The notes: generated by a model not told the origin, from the sequence alone. DNA of 64,000 nt from JADJPO01 sp963828555 (GCA_963828555.1 CAWHEL010000004.1:1364001-1428000), one strand, 5' to 3'. Shown: positions 52,570 to 61,865, counted from the first letter of the stretch. A program made the numbers and translations.

Positions 52570-52597
52570 CCCCCAGGCGCTGCCAGCACCCTTCCCG

Positions 52598-53326
52598 TCA
52601 GGCGAGGTGCTCGCGGACGAGGGCGTCGAGCCGGCGCCACGCGGGGGAGGCTGCGACGACGGCGCCCTGGATCAGCCCCGGGATCTCCGAGCCTGTCGCC
52701 TGGCCGGGCAGATCGCCTGCTCCGTAGCGACGGCGCGTCGCCTCGACGATGCGCCCGGCGAGGTCGTCGATCGCCGGGTCCAACGGGTCGAGATCGTGAG
52801 CACGGTCGTAGTCGAGGTAGAGCTGACCGGCATCGGGATCGGCCAGGGTCTGGGTCTGGTCCTCGAGCAGCTCGCCGGCGAGGTCGGGGTGGGTGGCGAA
52901 CGCCAGGATCCACAGGTCGCTCTCCATGGCGATCCATCGCTCGCTGAGCCCGATCTCGCGCAACCGGGAGAGGAACCGGCCCACCGCTGCGGGTAGTTGG
53001 CGGCTGTGGCCCGAGGTGAGTTCCCGCAGACGTCGCTGCGTCTGCTGCAGAGCGCTGATGCGAGCGGTCACCGCGTCGTCGATCTCGGTCAGGGCGCCCT
53101 GGAACTCCTCCTTCGAGGCCGTCCGCAACTGCCGGATCCGGGCCAGCGGCACCCCGGCGTCGGCCAGTGTTCGGATCTTGACCAGCTCGACGGCGTCCTG
53201 AGCGGTGTAGCGCCGGTACCCGGAGCCGTCGCGGTCGGGCTCGGGGAGCAACCCCTTGGCGTGGTAAACCCGGATCGTCTTGGTGGACACGCCCACCGAG
53301 CGGGCGAGCTGACCGATAGTGATCAT
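52598..53326 (-). CDS. MerR-family transcriptional regulator
   Basis: A 242-residue regulator. The N-terminal DNA-binding domain reads ITIGQLARSVGVSTKTIRVY, HAKGLLPEPDRDGSGYRRYT and AVELVKIRTLADAGVPLARI, followed by the coiled-coil dimerisation helix and a 120-residue C-terminal effector-like domain without cysteine metal ligands. It is probably a drug or small-molecule sensor. A perfect palindrome lies 15 bases upstream of its start. Confidence 0.9.
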   Translation of the reverse strand: MITIGQLARSVGVSTKTIRVYHAKGLLPEPDRDGSGYRRYTAQDAVELVKIRTLADAGVPLARIRQLRTASKEEFQGALTEIDDAVTARISALQQTQRRLRELTSGHSRQLPAAVGRFLSRLREIGLSERWIAMESDLWILAFATHPDLAGELLEDQTQTLADPDAGQLYLDYDRAHDLDPLDPAIDDLAGRIVEATRRRYGAGDLPGQATGSEIPGLIQGAVVAASPAWRRLDALVREHLA

Positions 53327-53340
53327 GGCCCATCCATTCT

Positions 53341-53351
53341 CAACGTCGTTG
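53341..53351. promoter_or_regulatory. Candidate MerR-type operator
   Basis: CAACGTCGTTG is a perfect 11-base palindrome just upstream of the MerR-family start and between it and the divergent small gene. MerR regulators bind dyads in promoter spacers; a matching -35/-10 pair is not clear, so this is tentative. Confidence 0.3.
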
Positions 53352-53484
53352 CGGTCCGGCAGGTTCTCCCGTCCCCACGGCGGCCGTAACGCCGGTCACG
53401 TCCTTGGCTACTATCCAGCCAGAGGTACCTGGCCTCGAGTTCTCGGGTGCGGCATCCGCAGCCTGCAGGAGGAGGAGCGGTTCC

Positions 53485-53826
53485 ATGCGTCTGGCGGGTC
53501 GGTGGCGGATCGTGGACATGGAGTTGTGGGACGCAGAGGCCATCGACCTGGTGGGTCCGGGGTTCATCGAGTTCGACCGGTGCCGGACCGGACGATTCCG
53601 GTTCATTGCGGCGGAAGGTCTCCTGGACTGCCGTGAGGTGGTCCGGGACGGGCAACCCGGCGTGGAGTTCACCTGGGAGGGTAGCGACGACGGCGACCCG
53701 GTCACCGGACGTGGCTGGGCGGTCCTGAACAGCGACGACGCCCTCGACGGACGGATCTTCTTTCACCTCGGAGACGACTCCGGCTTCCAGGCCACACGAG
53801 CCGAGCCGACACGTCGGGCCACCTGA
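53485..53826 (+). CDS. Hypothetical protein
   Basis: A 113-residue small beta-rich protein: MRLAGRWRIVDMELWD, then FIEFDRCRTGRFRFIAAEG and EFTWEGSDDGDPVTGRGWAV with IFFHLGDDSGF. ATG 53485 is preceded by AGGAGGAGG, a strong ribosome-binding site, so the longer upstream frame is rejected. The pattern recalls widespread small proteins annotated only as hypothetical and often found near toxin-antitoxin or regulator genes. Function unknown. Confidence 0.7.
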   Translation: MRLAGRWRIVDMELWDAEAIDLVGPGFIEFDRCRTGRFRFIAAEGLLDCREVVRDGQPGVEFTWEGSDDGDPVTGRGWAVLNSDDALDGRIFFHLGDDSGFQATRAEPTRRAT

Positions 53827-53845
53827 CGCCGGGTAGCGTGTCGGC

Positions 53846-54901
53846 GTGGAGCGGATGAACCGGGAGCAGTTCTACGCCGTGACGACCGGTCTCGACGAAG
53901 CCCGATTGCGCAAGGTGCTCTGGACGCTGTACTGGCGCTCGGCCGCCCCGGTACGCCAACGCATCGAAGCCGAACTCGCTCCGGAGCCGACCAAGGCCCA
54001 CGTCCGTGCAGCCGGCGCCGAGGTCGATCCCGCGGAGGTGGTCGGTCGAGTGCAGGCGTTCGTCGCGCTGGCCAAGGGCGGCTCCTACCTGGCCGGTGAC
54101 CGCCGGGTCAGCCCCAAGGAACGCACCCGTTGGCGGTTCACCTTCCGGCGCCTGGTCCTCGACGCCCGCCAGGCACTCCAGGCCGACGACATCCGCCCTG
54201 GAGTCGCTGCGGTCTCCGCCATGATCGACCTGGCCTGCGAGGTCCGTGACTACGACTACTTCCGCTCCGATGACCCGGTCGAGGCGGCCGGAATGGTGGT
54301 GTCCGACGAGGTCGGAGTGCTGTGGCAACGCATGCTCCAGGTCAACGGCTTCCCGGCCTTCGCCGCCGACGCCGCCGGGCAGTTCCTGCGGTGGGAGGAG
54401 CCCTACGGGTGGACCCGGCGGGGATTCGGGAGGGTCAGCGAGAAGGAGACCAGCCTGACCGACGTGCTGGCAGGAATGCTGCCTGTTCCCGACGCCTGGA
54501 CCACCTTCACCGCCTCCTACCTGGCCGCGCTGGACCAGCCCTCCGGCACACGGTCACGTTCGGCGTCCTCACGCTCGAGGGTCCACCTGCGGGCAGACCG
54601 AGCGCGGGCCATGGCCGACTGGCATGCCCTGCTGCTGGACCGGTTCGCCGGCACCGATGAAGAAGCGATGCTGGACCGCATCGCCGCCAGCCCGGGCCTG
54701 GGCGGACCCGAGCTGACCTTCTTCCGGGCACAGCTCGCTCACCACCGTGGCGACGGCGATTCTGCCCGCAGTCTGGTCGTCGACGCGCTCGAGAAGCTTC
54801 CCGGCCACAACGCCTTCCTCCGTCTCGCCCAGGATCTGGAGGCCCCGCTACCGCAACGGGCCAGGCAGATCGCCGGGCAACGGTCACCGATGAGCCCCTG
54901 A
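53846..54901 (+). CDS. Hypothetical helical protein
   Basis: A 351-residue alpha-helical soluble protein without a recognised domain. The N-terminal part (REQFYAVTTGLDEARLRKVL, WTLYWRSAAPVRQRIEAEL) and the middle (RQALQADDIRPGVAAVSAMI) look like helical repeats, and the C-terminus (ALEKLPGHNAFLRLAQDLE) is TPR-like. GTG 53846 and ATG 53855 are both possible starts. It follows the small protein by 19 bases and may be co-transcribed. Confidence 0.65.
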   Translation: MERMNREQFYAVTTGLDEARLRKVLWTLYWRSAAPVRQRIEAELAPEPTKAHVRAAGAEVDPAEVVGRVQAFVALAKGGSYLAGDRRVSPKERTRWRFTFRRLVLDARQALQADDIRPGVAAVSAMIDLACEVRDYDYFRSDDPVEAAGMVVSDEVGVLWQRMLQVNGFPAFAADAAGQFLRWEEPYGWTRRGFGRVSEKETSLTDVLAGMLPVPDAWTTFTASYLAALDQPSGTRSRSASSRSRVHLRADRARAMADWHALLLDRFAGTDEEAMLDRIAASPGLGGPELTFFRAQLAHHRGDGDSARSLVVDALEKLPGHNAFLRLAQDLEAPLPQRARQIAGQRSPMSP

Positions 54902-54982
54902 GCCACCGCCGCGACGCTCATGATCATGCTTCATCGTTGCGCGCTTGACCTTGCCCTAAGGGCAGGGTTGCATCATGGCGTC

Positions 54983-55270
54983 ATGACCGAGACACGCCAT
55001 GACCGCGAGACCCTGCGGGCGCTGGCCGACGAGGGGAACGAGAAGGCCCTCGATCGGTTGGCCGATCTCGCGGACTCCCGTGACGACCTCGCCGAACTGA
55101 GCGATCTGCTGGACGAGGGGTGCCTGCACGCCGGGCACCTGCTCACCCGGCGGGCAGTGGCCGCCGGCGACCTGCTCGAGCTGCAACGGCTCTCGGACGC
55201 CGGTTGCGACCGCGCCGGCGCCGAGCTCGACCGGCTCCTCTCCGCGCCCGCGGGCCCCGGCGGAGCCTGA
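54983..55270 (+). CDS. Small helical hypothetical protein
   Basis: A 95-residue protein rich in Leu, Ala and Asp with repeated helical units: ETLRALADEGNEKALDRLAD, LAELSDLLDEGCLHAGHLL and LLELQRLSDAGCDRAGAELD. The alternation L-x-x-L-x-D-x-G-x-x-x-A gives about five short helix pairs, like a Sel1/ankyrin-like miniature solenoid. ATG 54983 was preferred because the start at 54920 would lie inside an AT-richer non-coding-like leader. Function unknown. Confidence 0.6.
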   Translation: MTETRHDRETLRALADEGNEKALDRLADLADSRDDLAELSDLLDEGCLHAGHLLTRRAVAAGDLLELQRLSDAGCDRAGAELDRLLSAPAGPGGA

Positions 55271-55293
55271 GCACACTCGCCCGTCGTCACAGG

Positions 55294-55485
55294 TCAGGTC
55301 GTCAGCGGTCTCCCGTAGCCGCCCGGTCGATAGAGACCCTCGACGCTGACCAGGATGACCTCGTCATCCTGGTCAGCAGCCTGGAGCAGGTCAGCGGTGA
55401 ACCCGCCGCCTCCGTAGCAGGCGAGTCGGGCACCGGCCGCGCCGAGCCGGCCCCGGGTGGTGAGCAGGTCGCGGATGTGCCATAA
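55294..55485 (-). pseudogene. ATPase (DUF234-type) C-terminal fragment cut by an insertion sequence
   Basis: The minus-strand frame ends a protein with ELWHIRDLLTTRGRLGAAGA, RLACYGGGGFTADLLQAA and DEVILVSVEGLY, the C-terminal domain of AAA-type ATP-binding proteins with a DUF234-like tail. Its N-terminal part would lie where the IS1595-type element begins (55480), and nothing on the far side of the element continues it, so the locus was rearranged as well as interrupted. Confidence 0.6.
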
Positions 55486-56547
55486 CTCCAGTTGGGGGTA
55501 TCCATCTAACCGGCCTGGCCTGAGGCGGTGGATCAACCTCGTTCTGGCGCGCATTACCCAAGATCCGTCGGGGAGCTGCAGGCCTGGTTCCGTACGGACG
55601 ACGACTGCCTGGACTACCTGGAGTGGCTGCGCTGGCCAGACGGGTTCGTCTGTCCGCGCTGCGGTCACGGCGGTGGCTGGCGGATGTACGACGCTCGGTT
55701 CAAGTGCGCTGGCTGCGGGGTCTGCACCTCGGTGACCGCGGGTACGATCTTCGATCGGACCCGGACGCCGTTGACGGTGTGGTTCACCGCCTGCTGGCTG
55801 TTCGCCAGCGGCAAGGACGGAATCTCGGCGCTGAGCCTGCAGCGGACGCTGGAAATCGGCTCCTATCAGACCGCGTGGGCGATGCTGCACCGCTTGCGGT
55901 CGGTGCTGGTGCGACCGGGCCGGGAGCGGCTGAGCGGGACGGTGGAGGTGGACGAGACCTTCATCGGCGGTGAGGAGCCGGGGCTGCGTGGCGGGCGGCA
56001 GCGAGGCAAGAAGGTCCTCACCTGCATCGCCGTGGAGGTCAGCGAGCCCAAAGGGGGTTTGGCCGGTGCCGGATGGCGCCGATCGAGGACGCCTCCGCAT
56101 CCTCGCTGCACGCGTTCGTCACCGATCACGTGGAGCCCGGCTCCACGGTGATCACCGACGGGTGGTCGGGGTACTTCGGCCTGGACCGGCTCGGCTACGT
56201 CCACGATCGGCGCAGCCAGGGCGCCGCCCGCGCTCGGGGTGAGGATCCCGGTGAGTTGCTGCCCGCGGTGCACCGGGTCGCCTCGCTCATCAAGCGGTGG
56301 CTCCTCGGTACCCACCAGGGGTCGACCGACGCCGATCACCTACCCGCCTACATGAACGAGTTCGTGTTCCGGTTCAACCGCCGCACCTCCCGCAGTCGCG
56401 GCATGGTCTTCTACCGGGTGCTGCAACTCGCCGCCGACCCGTCGCGGGAAGCCGCCCAGCCTGGAACGACCCCGAGCGGATCGCCCCTGGCGCAGAGCTG
56501 ACCTGCGATAGGCCGGTTAGATGGATACCCCCAAACTCCAGTTATGG
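55480..56547 (+). mobile_element. IS1595-family insertion sequence
   Basis: The ends are near-perfect inverted repeats of about 37 bases. The left end (55480) begins CCATAACTCCAGTTGGGGGT and the right end, read inwards from 56547, begins CCATAACTGGAGTTTGGGGG; both continue TATCCATCTAACCGGCCT. Length about 1068 bases, normal for the family. No target-site duplication of the expected length is visible next to the ends (left flank GCGGATGTG, right flank CGGGACCTG). It encodes one transposase, frameshifted. Confidence 0.85.
55528..56501 (+). pseudogene. IS1595-family transposase in two frames
   Basis: The first part (from GTG 55528) has the zinc-ribbon FVCPRCGHGGGWRMYDARFK with a second CAGCGVC, and the first catalytic Asp in VDETFIGG. 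The frame is lost at CCCAAAGGGGG (about 56047-56057) and the rest (ASASSLHAFVTDH, the second Asp in VITDGWSGY, AVHRVASLIKRWLLGTHQG, FRFNRRTSRSRGMVFYRVLQ) is in the -1 frame to 56501. All catalytic blocks are present if the shift is bridged. The A3G5 run is slippery, so -1 programmed frameshifting, mutation or a sequencing error are all possible. Confidence 0.8.
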
Positions 56548-56810
56548 CGGGACCTGGTTGACGGGGCCGATGGTGAGCATGATGAGTGCCAGCGCGGCTT
56601 GCGCGGAGTGGGACCCGTTCAGTTGAGCGACGAAGACGGTAGCGGATGGACAACGATCGCGGTCGACCGCGGCAGCCACGCCTGGTCGGCTACGCAACGA
56701 CTGACTCAACACGAGGCGGCAGTCAGCGCCGTCAACGTCCGGTAGGGGTTGCACGCGGACACCTGACCGTATGGGTTGACCGATCGGCGCCGACATCAGC
56801 GGCCGCATGA

Positions 56811-57101
56811 TCACGCCAAGCGCCAGGAGATGAGCTGCCACGTCCCTGCCACCAGCCCAATGAGAATGGCGGCAACCAGGGCGCGTCGTACGGAGGGACT
56901 TAGACCCCTCCAACGTCGGCGCGCAGCCCGGGCGACCTCATCCACCTGTTCGTTGGCGGTCCTGGCCCAGGCGTATCTACGACCCAGCAACCGCAGGCCC
57001 GCGAGGATCATCGGGAGGCCGACCTCGGGCAGGGGGACCAGCAGCAGAGCTCCGGCGCCGATGAGAATGAACCCCGCCGATAGGGCGAGAACGACCCGCA
57101 T
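56811..57101 (-). CDS. Small membrane protein, PGPGW-like
   Basis: A 96-residue protein with an N-terminal pair of hydrophobic segments (VVLALSAGFILIGAGALLLV, PEVGLPMILAGLRLL), a basic helix RRYAWARTANEQVDEVARAA and a C-terminal membrane segment. The layout resembles the PGPGW-type transmembrane proteins of actinobacteria. ATG 57101 has GAGAGGA upstream, so the longer frame to 57164 is rejected. Between the IS right end and this gene (56548-56810) I see nothing coding. Confidence 0.6.
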   Translation of the reverse strand: MRVVLALSAGFILIGAGALLLVPLPEVGLPMILAGLRLLGRRYAWARTANEQVDEVARAARRRWRGLSPSVRRALVAAILIGLVAGTWQLISWRLA

Positions 57102-57184
57102 GGCATCCTCTCGCGACTGTCGACTCCGCGCACCCCACGGCCCCATCTGACCAGAGGAGCTCACGCTTCTGGCATCGCCGGCTC

Positions 57185-57600
57185 CGGAATCGCAGCGCGA
57201 TCGAAGCGCGCGCCATGCGAGAGTGGCAGGCGACGGAGCAAGGTCTCCAAGCCGCTACCCGCAGCTGACGAGGCGTACCCGGATCGGGTGCGCGGTCGTC
57301 GGCAACACCTACCGCCATCCCGCAGTGGTGGCGAAGATGGCGGTCACGGTCGACCACTTGTCCGGCGGTCGGCTGGAGTTCGGCAGGGCGCAGAACGAGC
57401 ACGCCATGTTCGGGCCTGGAGCTCGGCACGAGGAACGACCGCGCCGACCGGCTGGAGGAGAGCGTCCAGATCATCCGGTCGTTGTGGACGCAACGCGTGC
57501 CACCTTTGAGGGCAAGCATTACCGGCTGCAGGACGCCGTCGCCGAGCCGAAGCCGGTACAGCAGCCCCACCCGCCGATCTGGATCGGCGGTTGCCTGCGC
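57185..57600 (+). pseudogene. Luciferase-like (LLM class) flavin/F420-dependent oxidoreductase remnant
   Basis: Family blocks are scattered over frames: TRRTRIGCAVVGNTYRHPAV and AKMAVTVDHLSGGRLEFG in one frame, LGTRNDRADRLEESVQIIRS with LWTQ in another, and ATFEGKHYRLQDAVAEPKPV ending QQPHPPIWIGG back in the first. The N-terminal barrel start and the C-terminal third are gone. At least two frameshifts; the gene is dead unless the sequence is wrong. Confidence 0.65.
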
Positions 57601-57789
57601 GTGGTCGACCTCGGGACCGGGTTCCGGAGGGCGTTGTTCGGCTGCACCGTGCAGCGCAGCTTCACCGACGAGCAGTCCACCGTCAGCGAGAACGTCGAGC
57701 CGTTCGTCGTCCTGTCCGCGGACGGGCACTGGATGATCGTGGACGGCCCGTCGGTCGCGGTGGACACCCTGACCGTCCGGTGACGGCTG

Positions 57790-58650
57790 ATGCCGGCCGG
57801 CATCCAACACCAGCACCCCGCGTTCTACCCACTCGACGCCACCCGGCTCTGGGGAAGATCAAGAACGGCACCACCCAGACCTACGTAGCCCTGGTATGCG
57901 ACCCGCCCCCTGCCCGCTCCGAGAAGACACCCGAACCCACTGTCGGCACCCTGTGGTGAACGACAGGCCCCTCGACCCGTCCAAGGCCCACCCTGGGCAG
58001 ACCGAACCTTCACCCCGGCGCCCACGCGGTACCCGGTGAGGAACCAGGCCGCCGCACACCAAGGCGACCGCTTCCACATTGACAATTCCGGACCGGGCGC
58101 CTCCGCGTCCTGCGGCAACCCCCCACCGGCCACATCCGCACCGCCGCGTCGCTCGGAGGCGTTGCCGCGATCAACGCGGCATGATGTCGCGCGGCACGGA
58201 CGGCGATAGGGCCCTGCGCTCCGTGCACACGGCAGTTCAGTGGCCGGCGTGCGGCGAATCGGTCATCACGATCGTTGTCCACTGCGGGGTGTGCCACCAT
58301 CGATGGATGGCCCTTGGAGCCGACCTCTCCATCCCGCCCCCCGCGCCGGACAATTCTCGACCGGGCGAGCCAGTAGTAGGTCAACGCGGCATAGCGGATG
58401 GCCGCGCTCAACGCGGCATGAGCGTATGGCCGCAGAGCGGCAGATGCGGACGTTAGTCGGAGGCACGTTCCGGGTCAGCGCCCGGACACGCGACGGGCCC
58501 TACGCGAACTACATGGCACCATCGGCCGAAAAGTCGGCGCAGGCGGATGCCGCAATGCCTGCAATACACCTCCGCGGTCACCGCCCCAGTGTGCCGGGAC
58601 CAAGTCCCGCACCAAACGGACAGCGGCACGAGAGTGCGTTCGAGCGGTCA
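57790..58650. other. Stretch without a supported gene
   Basis: About 860 bases. No frame on either strand shows a domain or a convincing start. The only pattern is a short repeat AACGCGGCAT at about 58172, 58383 and 58411, the last one belonging to the direct repeat described at 58412. Base composition is a little less GC-rich than in the core genes, in keeping with decayed accessory DNA. Confidence 0.45.
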
Positions 58651-59188
58651 ATGACGGTGACACTTCGCAGGCAGATCCGCATGCTTCCCCTGGTGGTGGA
58701 ACGTGACGGCGCTGGATTGCGTCAGACCAGCGTGAAGCTCGGTCGACTCGCGATCGCCCTCGCCGGCATCGTGTCCATCGCGGCGTGCGCGTCACCCCCG
58801 CAACGGCTGCCCACTCCGCCGCCGACGTCGACCACGGCGACCGTCATCGGGAACCTGATGGGACGCGGAGGCCCAGCGCCAGGAACCCAGACGGCCCCCG
58901 TGTCGGGCACTGTGACCGTGACTCGCGCCGAGGACGGCCACGTCGTCTCCACCGTCCGAGTGGGCACCAACGGGTCGTTCCTGCTCAAGCTCGCACCAGG
59001 CGCCTATCGGCTCAGGGCGGATTGCCAATCCACCGCCATTGCACCGACTGCCATCTCCGCCGGGACCACGACGAACGTCGTCCTCTGGTGCGCGATGGCA
59101 TGACCACCGTAGTCATGGTGCGAAGGCAGCTCGCGATGCGTCTCACGCGCATTGCCGCGCCGCTCGCGGCATGAGCGTATTGGCCGCA
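58412..59188. repeat. Pair of 23-24-base direct repeats flanking the lipoprotein gene
   Basis: CGCGGCATGAGCGTATGGCC followed by GCA (58412-58434) recurs at 59165-59188 with a single added T. The two copies enclose about 730 bases, which hold the lipoprotein gene. They could be target duplications, attachment-like sites or the remains of a repeat array. Confidence 0.5.
58732..59103 (+). CDS. Small secreted lipoprotein with beta-sandwich domain
   Basis: A signal peptide with lipobox (VKLGRLAIALAGIVSIAAC, cleavage before Cys) is followed by a Pro/Thr-rich linker and a domain of about 80 residues, PVSGTVTVTRAEDGHVVSTV, then TNGSFLLKLAPGAYRLRADC and TTNVVLWC, with the form of a carboxypeptidase-regulatory-like or CnaB-type fold. 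Two cysteines could form a disulfide. GTG 58732 gives the cleanest signal peptide; ATG 58651 and ATG 58681 are in frame upstream. Function unknown. Confidence 0.55.
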   Translation: MKLGRLAIALAGIVSIAACASPPQRLPTPPPTSTTATVIGNLMGRGGPAPGTQTAPVSGTVTVTRAEDGHVVSTVRVGTNGSFLLKLAPGAYRLRADCQSTAIAPTAISAGTTTNVVLWCAMA

Positions 59189-59298
59189 CCGCGGAATGAG
59201 CACAGGGGTGATTCTCCTGCCGCGGACACCTCGCGGATGCGTGACCGCCCGCGACTCGCCAGATCCTCTCGCTCGTCCAGGAGGCACCTTGAGAACCG

Positions 59299-59784
59299 TT
59301 AGTGGTCTTCACAGGTGGTGCTCACCCCGGACCTGACAGGGTCGTGAAGACTTGCCACGGCGATGACAGCGGGCACGGCCATGATGAGGGTTGTGCACGC
59401 CGCCGCTACGACGACCTTCGAACTTGTGCTCCGAGTCGTTCGGAGCGTTCTCATCACGGGAATCGCCGATAGCAGAGCAGCGAATAGCAGCGACGGCACC
59501 AAGAACCGTGCCGTGTACAGCCGAGTGAACGTCTGCCCGCAGAGTGGCGTGGCGTACAAATCAGCAATGACCGTCACCAAGCCGGCCACGAGCGCAAGAG
59601 GGACAGACCGACCCACCTGACGGAAGTAGCCCGCCGCTGGTTCACCTTCCGAGTTCCAATGCCCCACGGCGTCACGGTAGGGCTTGATGCCACCCAAGGT
59701 GGCAACAAGGCGCCTTGTCGTCGGCATAGAGCCCTGAGACAGCGAGCTCGGGGCCGCCCGGATCGCGGCAAGAGCGGACGTCAA
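59299..59784 (-). CDS. Membrane protein of unknown function
   Basis: Up to 161 residues with three hydrophobic segments (LALVAGLVTVIADLYATPL, FLVPSLLFAALLSAIPVM, VVVAAACTTLIMAVPAVIAV). The N-terminal 55 residues lack clear features and the start may be further in (MPTTRR). No family recognised. Between 59104 and 59298 nothing is seen. Confidence 0.45.
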   Translation of the reverse strand: MTSALAAIRAAPSSLSQGSMPTTRRLVATLGGIKPYRDAVGHWNSEGEPAAGYFRQVGRSVPLALVAGLVTVIADLYATPLCGQTFTRLYTARFLVPSLLFAALLSAIPVMRTLRTTRSTSSKVVVAAACTTLIMAVPAVIAVASLHDPVRSGVSTTCEDH

Positions 59785-60072
59785 CGTTGTCCTGCCGCGC
59801 TACCGCTGGGCCGACAGGGTCGGCTCAGCCTTGCCCCGAAGACGTCCAAGTTGGCCGACGAGACCTCGTCGTGAATTCCAACCAGCGAACAACGGCAGTC
59901 CTATTCCTCGATCCTTCACGGCGGTTGGTGAGTTCATGATCAGTCACGCTCGGGCTTGATGATCATGCTGGGTGGGGTTGGTGGCGTAGCGGAGGGTCCG
60001 ATGCCGCTCGGTGGGCGCCGGTTCCACGGGCCGGTCGGGGTTCCTGGGGTGGTCGGGACGGTGGGGTCGTGG
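59785..60072. other. Non-coding stretch at the 3' end of the IS1380-type element
   Basis: No supported gene. TGATCA-type short palindromes occur at 59936-59965. The outer end of the IS1380-type element should lie here, but I could not identify an inverted repeat because its partner end is missing from the window. Confidence 0.35.
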
Positions 60073-61010
60073 TCAGGCGGGGTGCAGGGCGTGGATCCGG
60101 GTCCAGGCGGTGGCCAGGTCGTGGGCCCAGGCCCAGCCGGGTGGGATCTTCAGGATCCGGTGGCGGGCGTGGGTGGCCAGGCGGGCGGGGGCGGCCAGCA
60201 GCCGGAAGCGTAGGGTCTTGGGTTCAGCGAGGGCGAGGTCGTCGTCCAGGGCGATGAGTTTGAGCCAGGCGAGCAGGTTGACGGCGAGGGCGACCAGTTG
60301 CAGCCAGGCGGCGTTGCGGTGGTAGTCCTTGGACGGGAGCCGTTGCGCGCCACACGCTTTGGTGTGCTTGATGTCGTCCTCGACGTGGGCTTGGGTGCGG
60401 TGACGGGCATCGAGGAACTGGGTCTGCCCGGTGGTCGTGTTGGTGGCGAACGCGCCGTGCCGCCAGGCCGCGTCCTGACCGAGTTCGCCCTGTTCCCCGG
60501 GCGCTCGTGGGGTGCGTCGGGCGAAGATCCGCAGGTCGGTCGGCCACGTCTCGAGGAGGTCCACGTCGCCCTGGCCGTCGGCGACGGCGTGGCGCAACAG
60601 GGCGGTCAGGTCCGCGACCTGCGCGTTCGGGGTGCCGTCGGGGGCGGCGTCGGCCGTGCCGTCGGCGCGCAGCGCGGTGGTCCAGTCGCTCTCGCGGAGT
60701 TGGTCGATCGCGGTCATGGTGCGGGCATCGACGGGCCACCCGATCGAGTACTCCACCCGCCGGCCCCGGGCCCCGTAGCTGCCGTCACGGCGGCGGGCAG
60801 TGTTCAACCTCGTCAGGTGATTCACCAGGTCGTGGGAGGCACCAGCACCGTCGACGGTGACCAACAGGTCGCTGCGCCACTGGGCCGGGATCTGGGTGAT
60901 CGCGGCGTCCAGGACGGCGACGTGGTCGGCGGCGGTGAACGATCCGGCCGAGCCGGGCCGCAGCATCATCGCCAGGTTGTCCCCCACGTTGGAACACCAC
61001 GCGGTCAGGG
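60073..61010 (-). pseudogene. IS1380-family transposase, 5' part displaced by a group II intron
   Basis: The minus-strand frame encodes the C-terminal two thirds of an IS1380-type DDE transposase: LTAWCSNVGDNLAMMLRPGS, FTAADHVAVLDAAI, the Asp in LVTVDGAGASHDLV, and the C-terminal RTQAHVEDDIKHTKACGAQR, WLQLVALAVNLLAWLKLI. Upstream of LTAWC (about 61010) the sequence turns into group II intron 3' structure, so the gene is interrupted within its coding region. The N-terminal part is not in the window. Confidence 0.8.
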
Positions 61011-61071
61011 AGAGTCGGCCCGGGGCGCGGTGACGACGTTGCCGTCATCCCGTTTCCCCGGGCCGCTCACC

Positions 61072-61105
61072 GAACCCGCCGTGCGCCTCTCGACGCAACG
61101 GGCTC
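61072..61105 (-). ncRNA. Group II intron domain V
   Basis: Read on the minus strand, the 34 bases start GAGCCCGTTGCGTCGAGAGG and end GCACGGCGGGTTC. It folds as two stems with a GAGA-type terminal loop and an internal bulge, the catalytic domain V form. It lies just after the maturase stop, where it is expected. Confidence 0.65.
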
Positions 61106-61112
61106 TCCACGG

Positions 61113-61865
61113 TCACTGCCGTTGCGGGTCGGTCCAGGGGTTGGGGATCGCTGCGCCTCGGTAGCGGTAGCGAGTGATGCCTACTTTCTCGAGGTTGAAC
61201 AGTTCGATCCCGTCAGCGCTGATCGGTTTCCACCGACCGTGGTGGTCGGTCAGGTGCCGGCGCAGGGCGGTCCACCGCCAGCGGTGCCGTGTCTTGAGCC
61301 AACGCACGAGCCTCCACCAGAGGAGCCGTTGGAGGTGTTTGAAGGTGTGCGTGGCCACGGCATGCCGGAAGTAGTTCGCCCATCCGCGCAGGATCTGGTT
61401 CAGCCGAGTCAGCGTCGCCCCCAGGTCGGCCAGGGACGTCCTGTGTGTCAGGGCACGGATCTTGGACTTCAGCGCCTTGACGGGCCGGTCGGCGATGAAG
61501 GTGTAGACGTACCACTTGTTCGTCCCCGCCTTGCGCTTCCACTGGATGTGGAAGCCGAGGAAGTCGAACCCGTCACTGAAATGACGCACCGAGGTCTTGG
61601 CTGGGGACAGCCGTAACCCAATCGGGGCGAGCACCTCCGCGACGTCCTCGCGCAGGGCGTGCGCGTCGCTCTCAGTGCCGTGCACGAGGATGACGAAGTC
61701 GTCGGCGTAGCGGACGATCCGCCAGTTCGGCAGGCCCTTCATGCGGCGATACGAGCGGCGCATCGAGGTGGACATGGCCCCGCCGGGGCGCCAGGGCGCG
61801 TGTACGTGCTCATCGAGCGCGCTCAACGCGATGTTCGCCAACAGCGGGGACAAGATCCCCCCTAT
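61113..61865 (-). pseudogene. Group II intron reverse transcriptase/maturase, N-terminally truncated
   Basis: The frame opens inside the conserved reverse transcriptase block GILSPLLANIALSALDEH, followed by the catalytic RYADDFVILVHG, GFDFLGFHIQWKRK and the maturase/GIIM domain (LNQILRGWANYFRHAV, WWRLVRWLKTRHRW, EKVGITRYRYRGAAIPNPW). The fingers half of the polymerase is missing, so it cannot be active by itself. Confidence 0.85.

Noticed and set aside
56542..56913. A 123-codon minus-strand frame at the right end of the IS element
   Set aside because: It ends in the inverted repeat, has no domain and overlaps the better-supported small membrane gene.
57825..58411. Several open frames on both strands between the luciferase-like remnant and the lipoprotein
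   Set aside because: They are Arg/Pro-rich, mutually overlapping and without motifs or start signals.
58172..58421. CRISPR-like array suggested by the repeated AACGCGGCAT
   Set aside because: The repeat is only 10 bases, the spacing is irregular (about 210 and 28 bases) and no cas gene is present.
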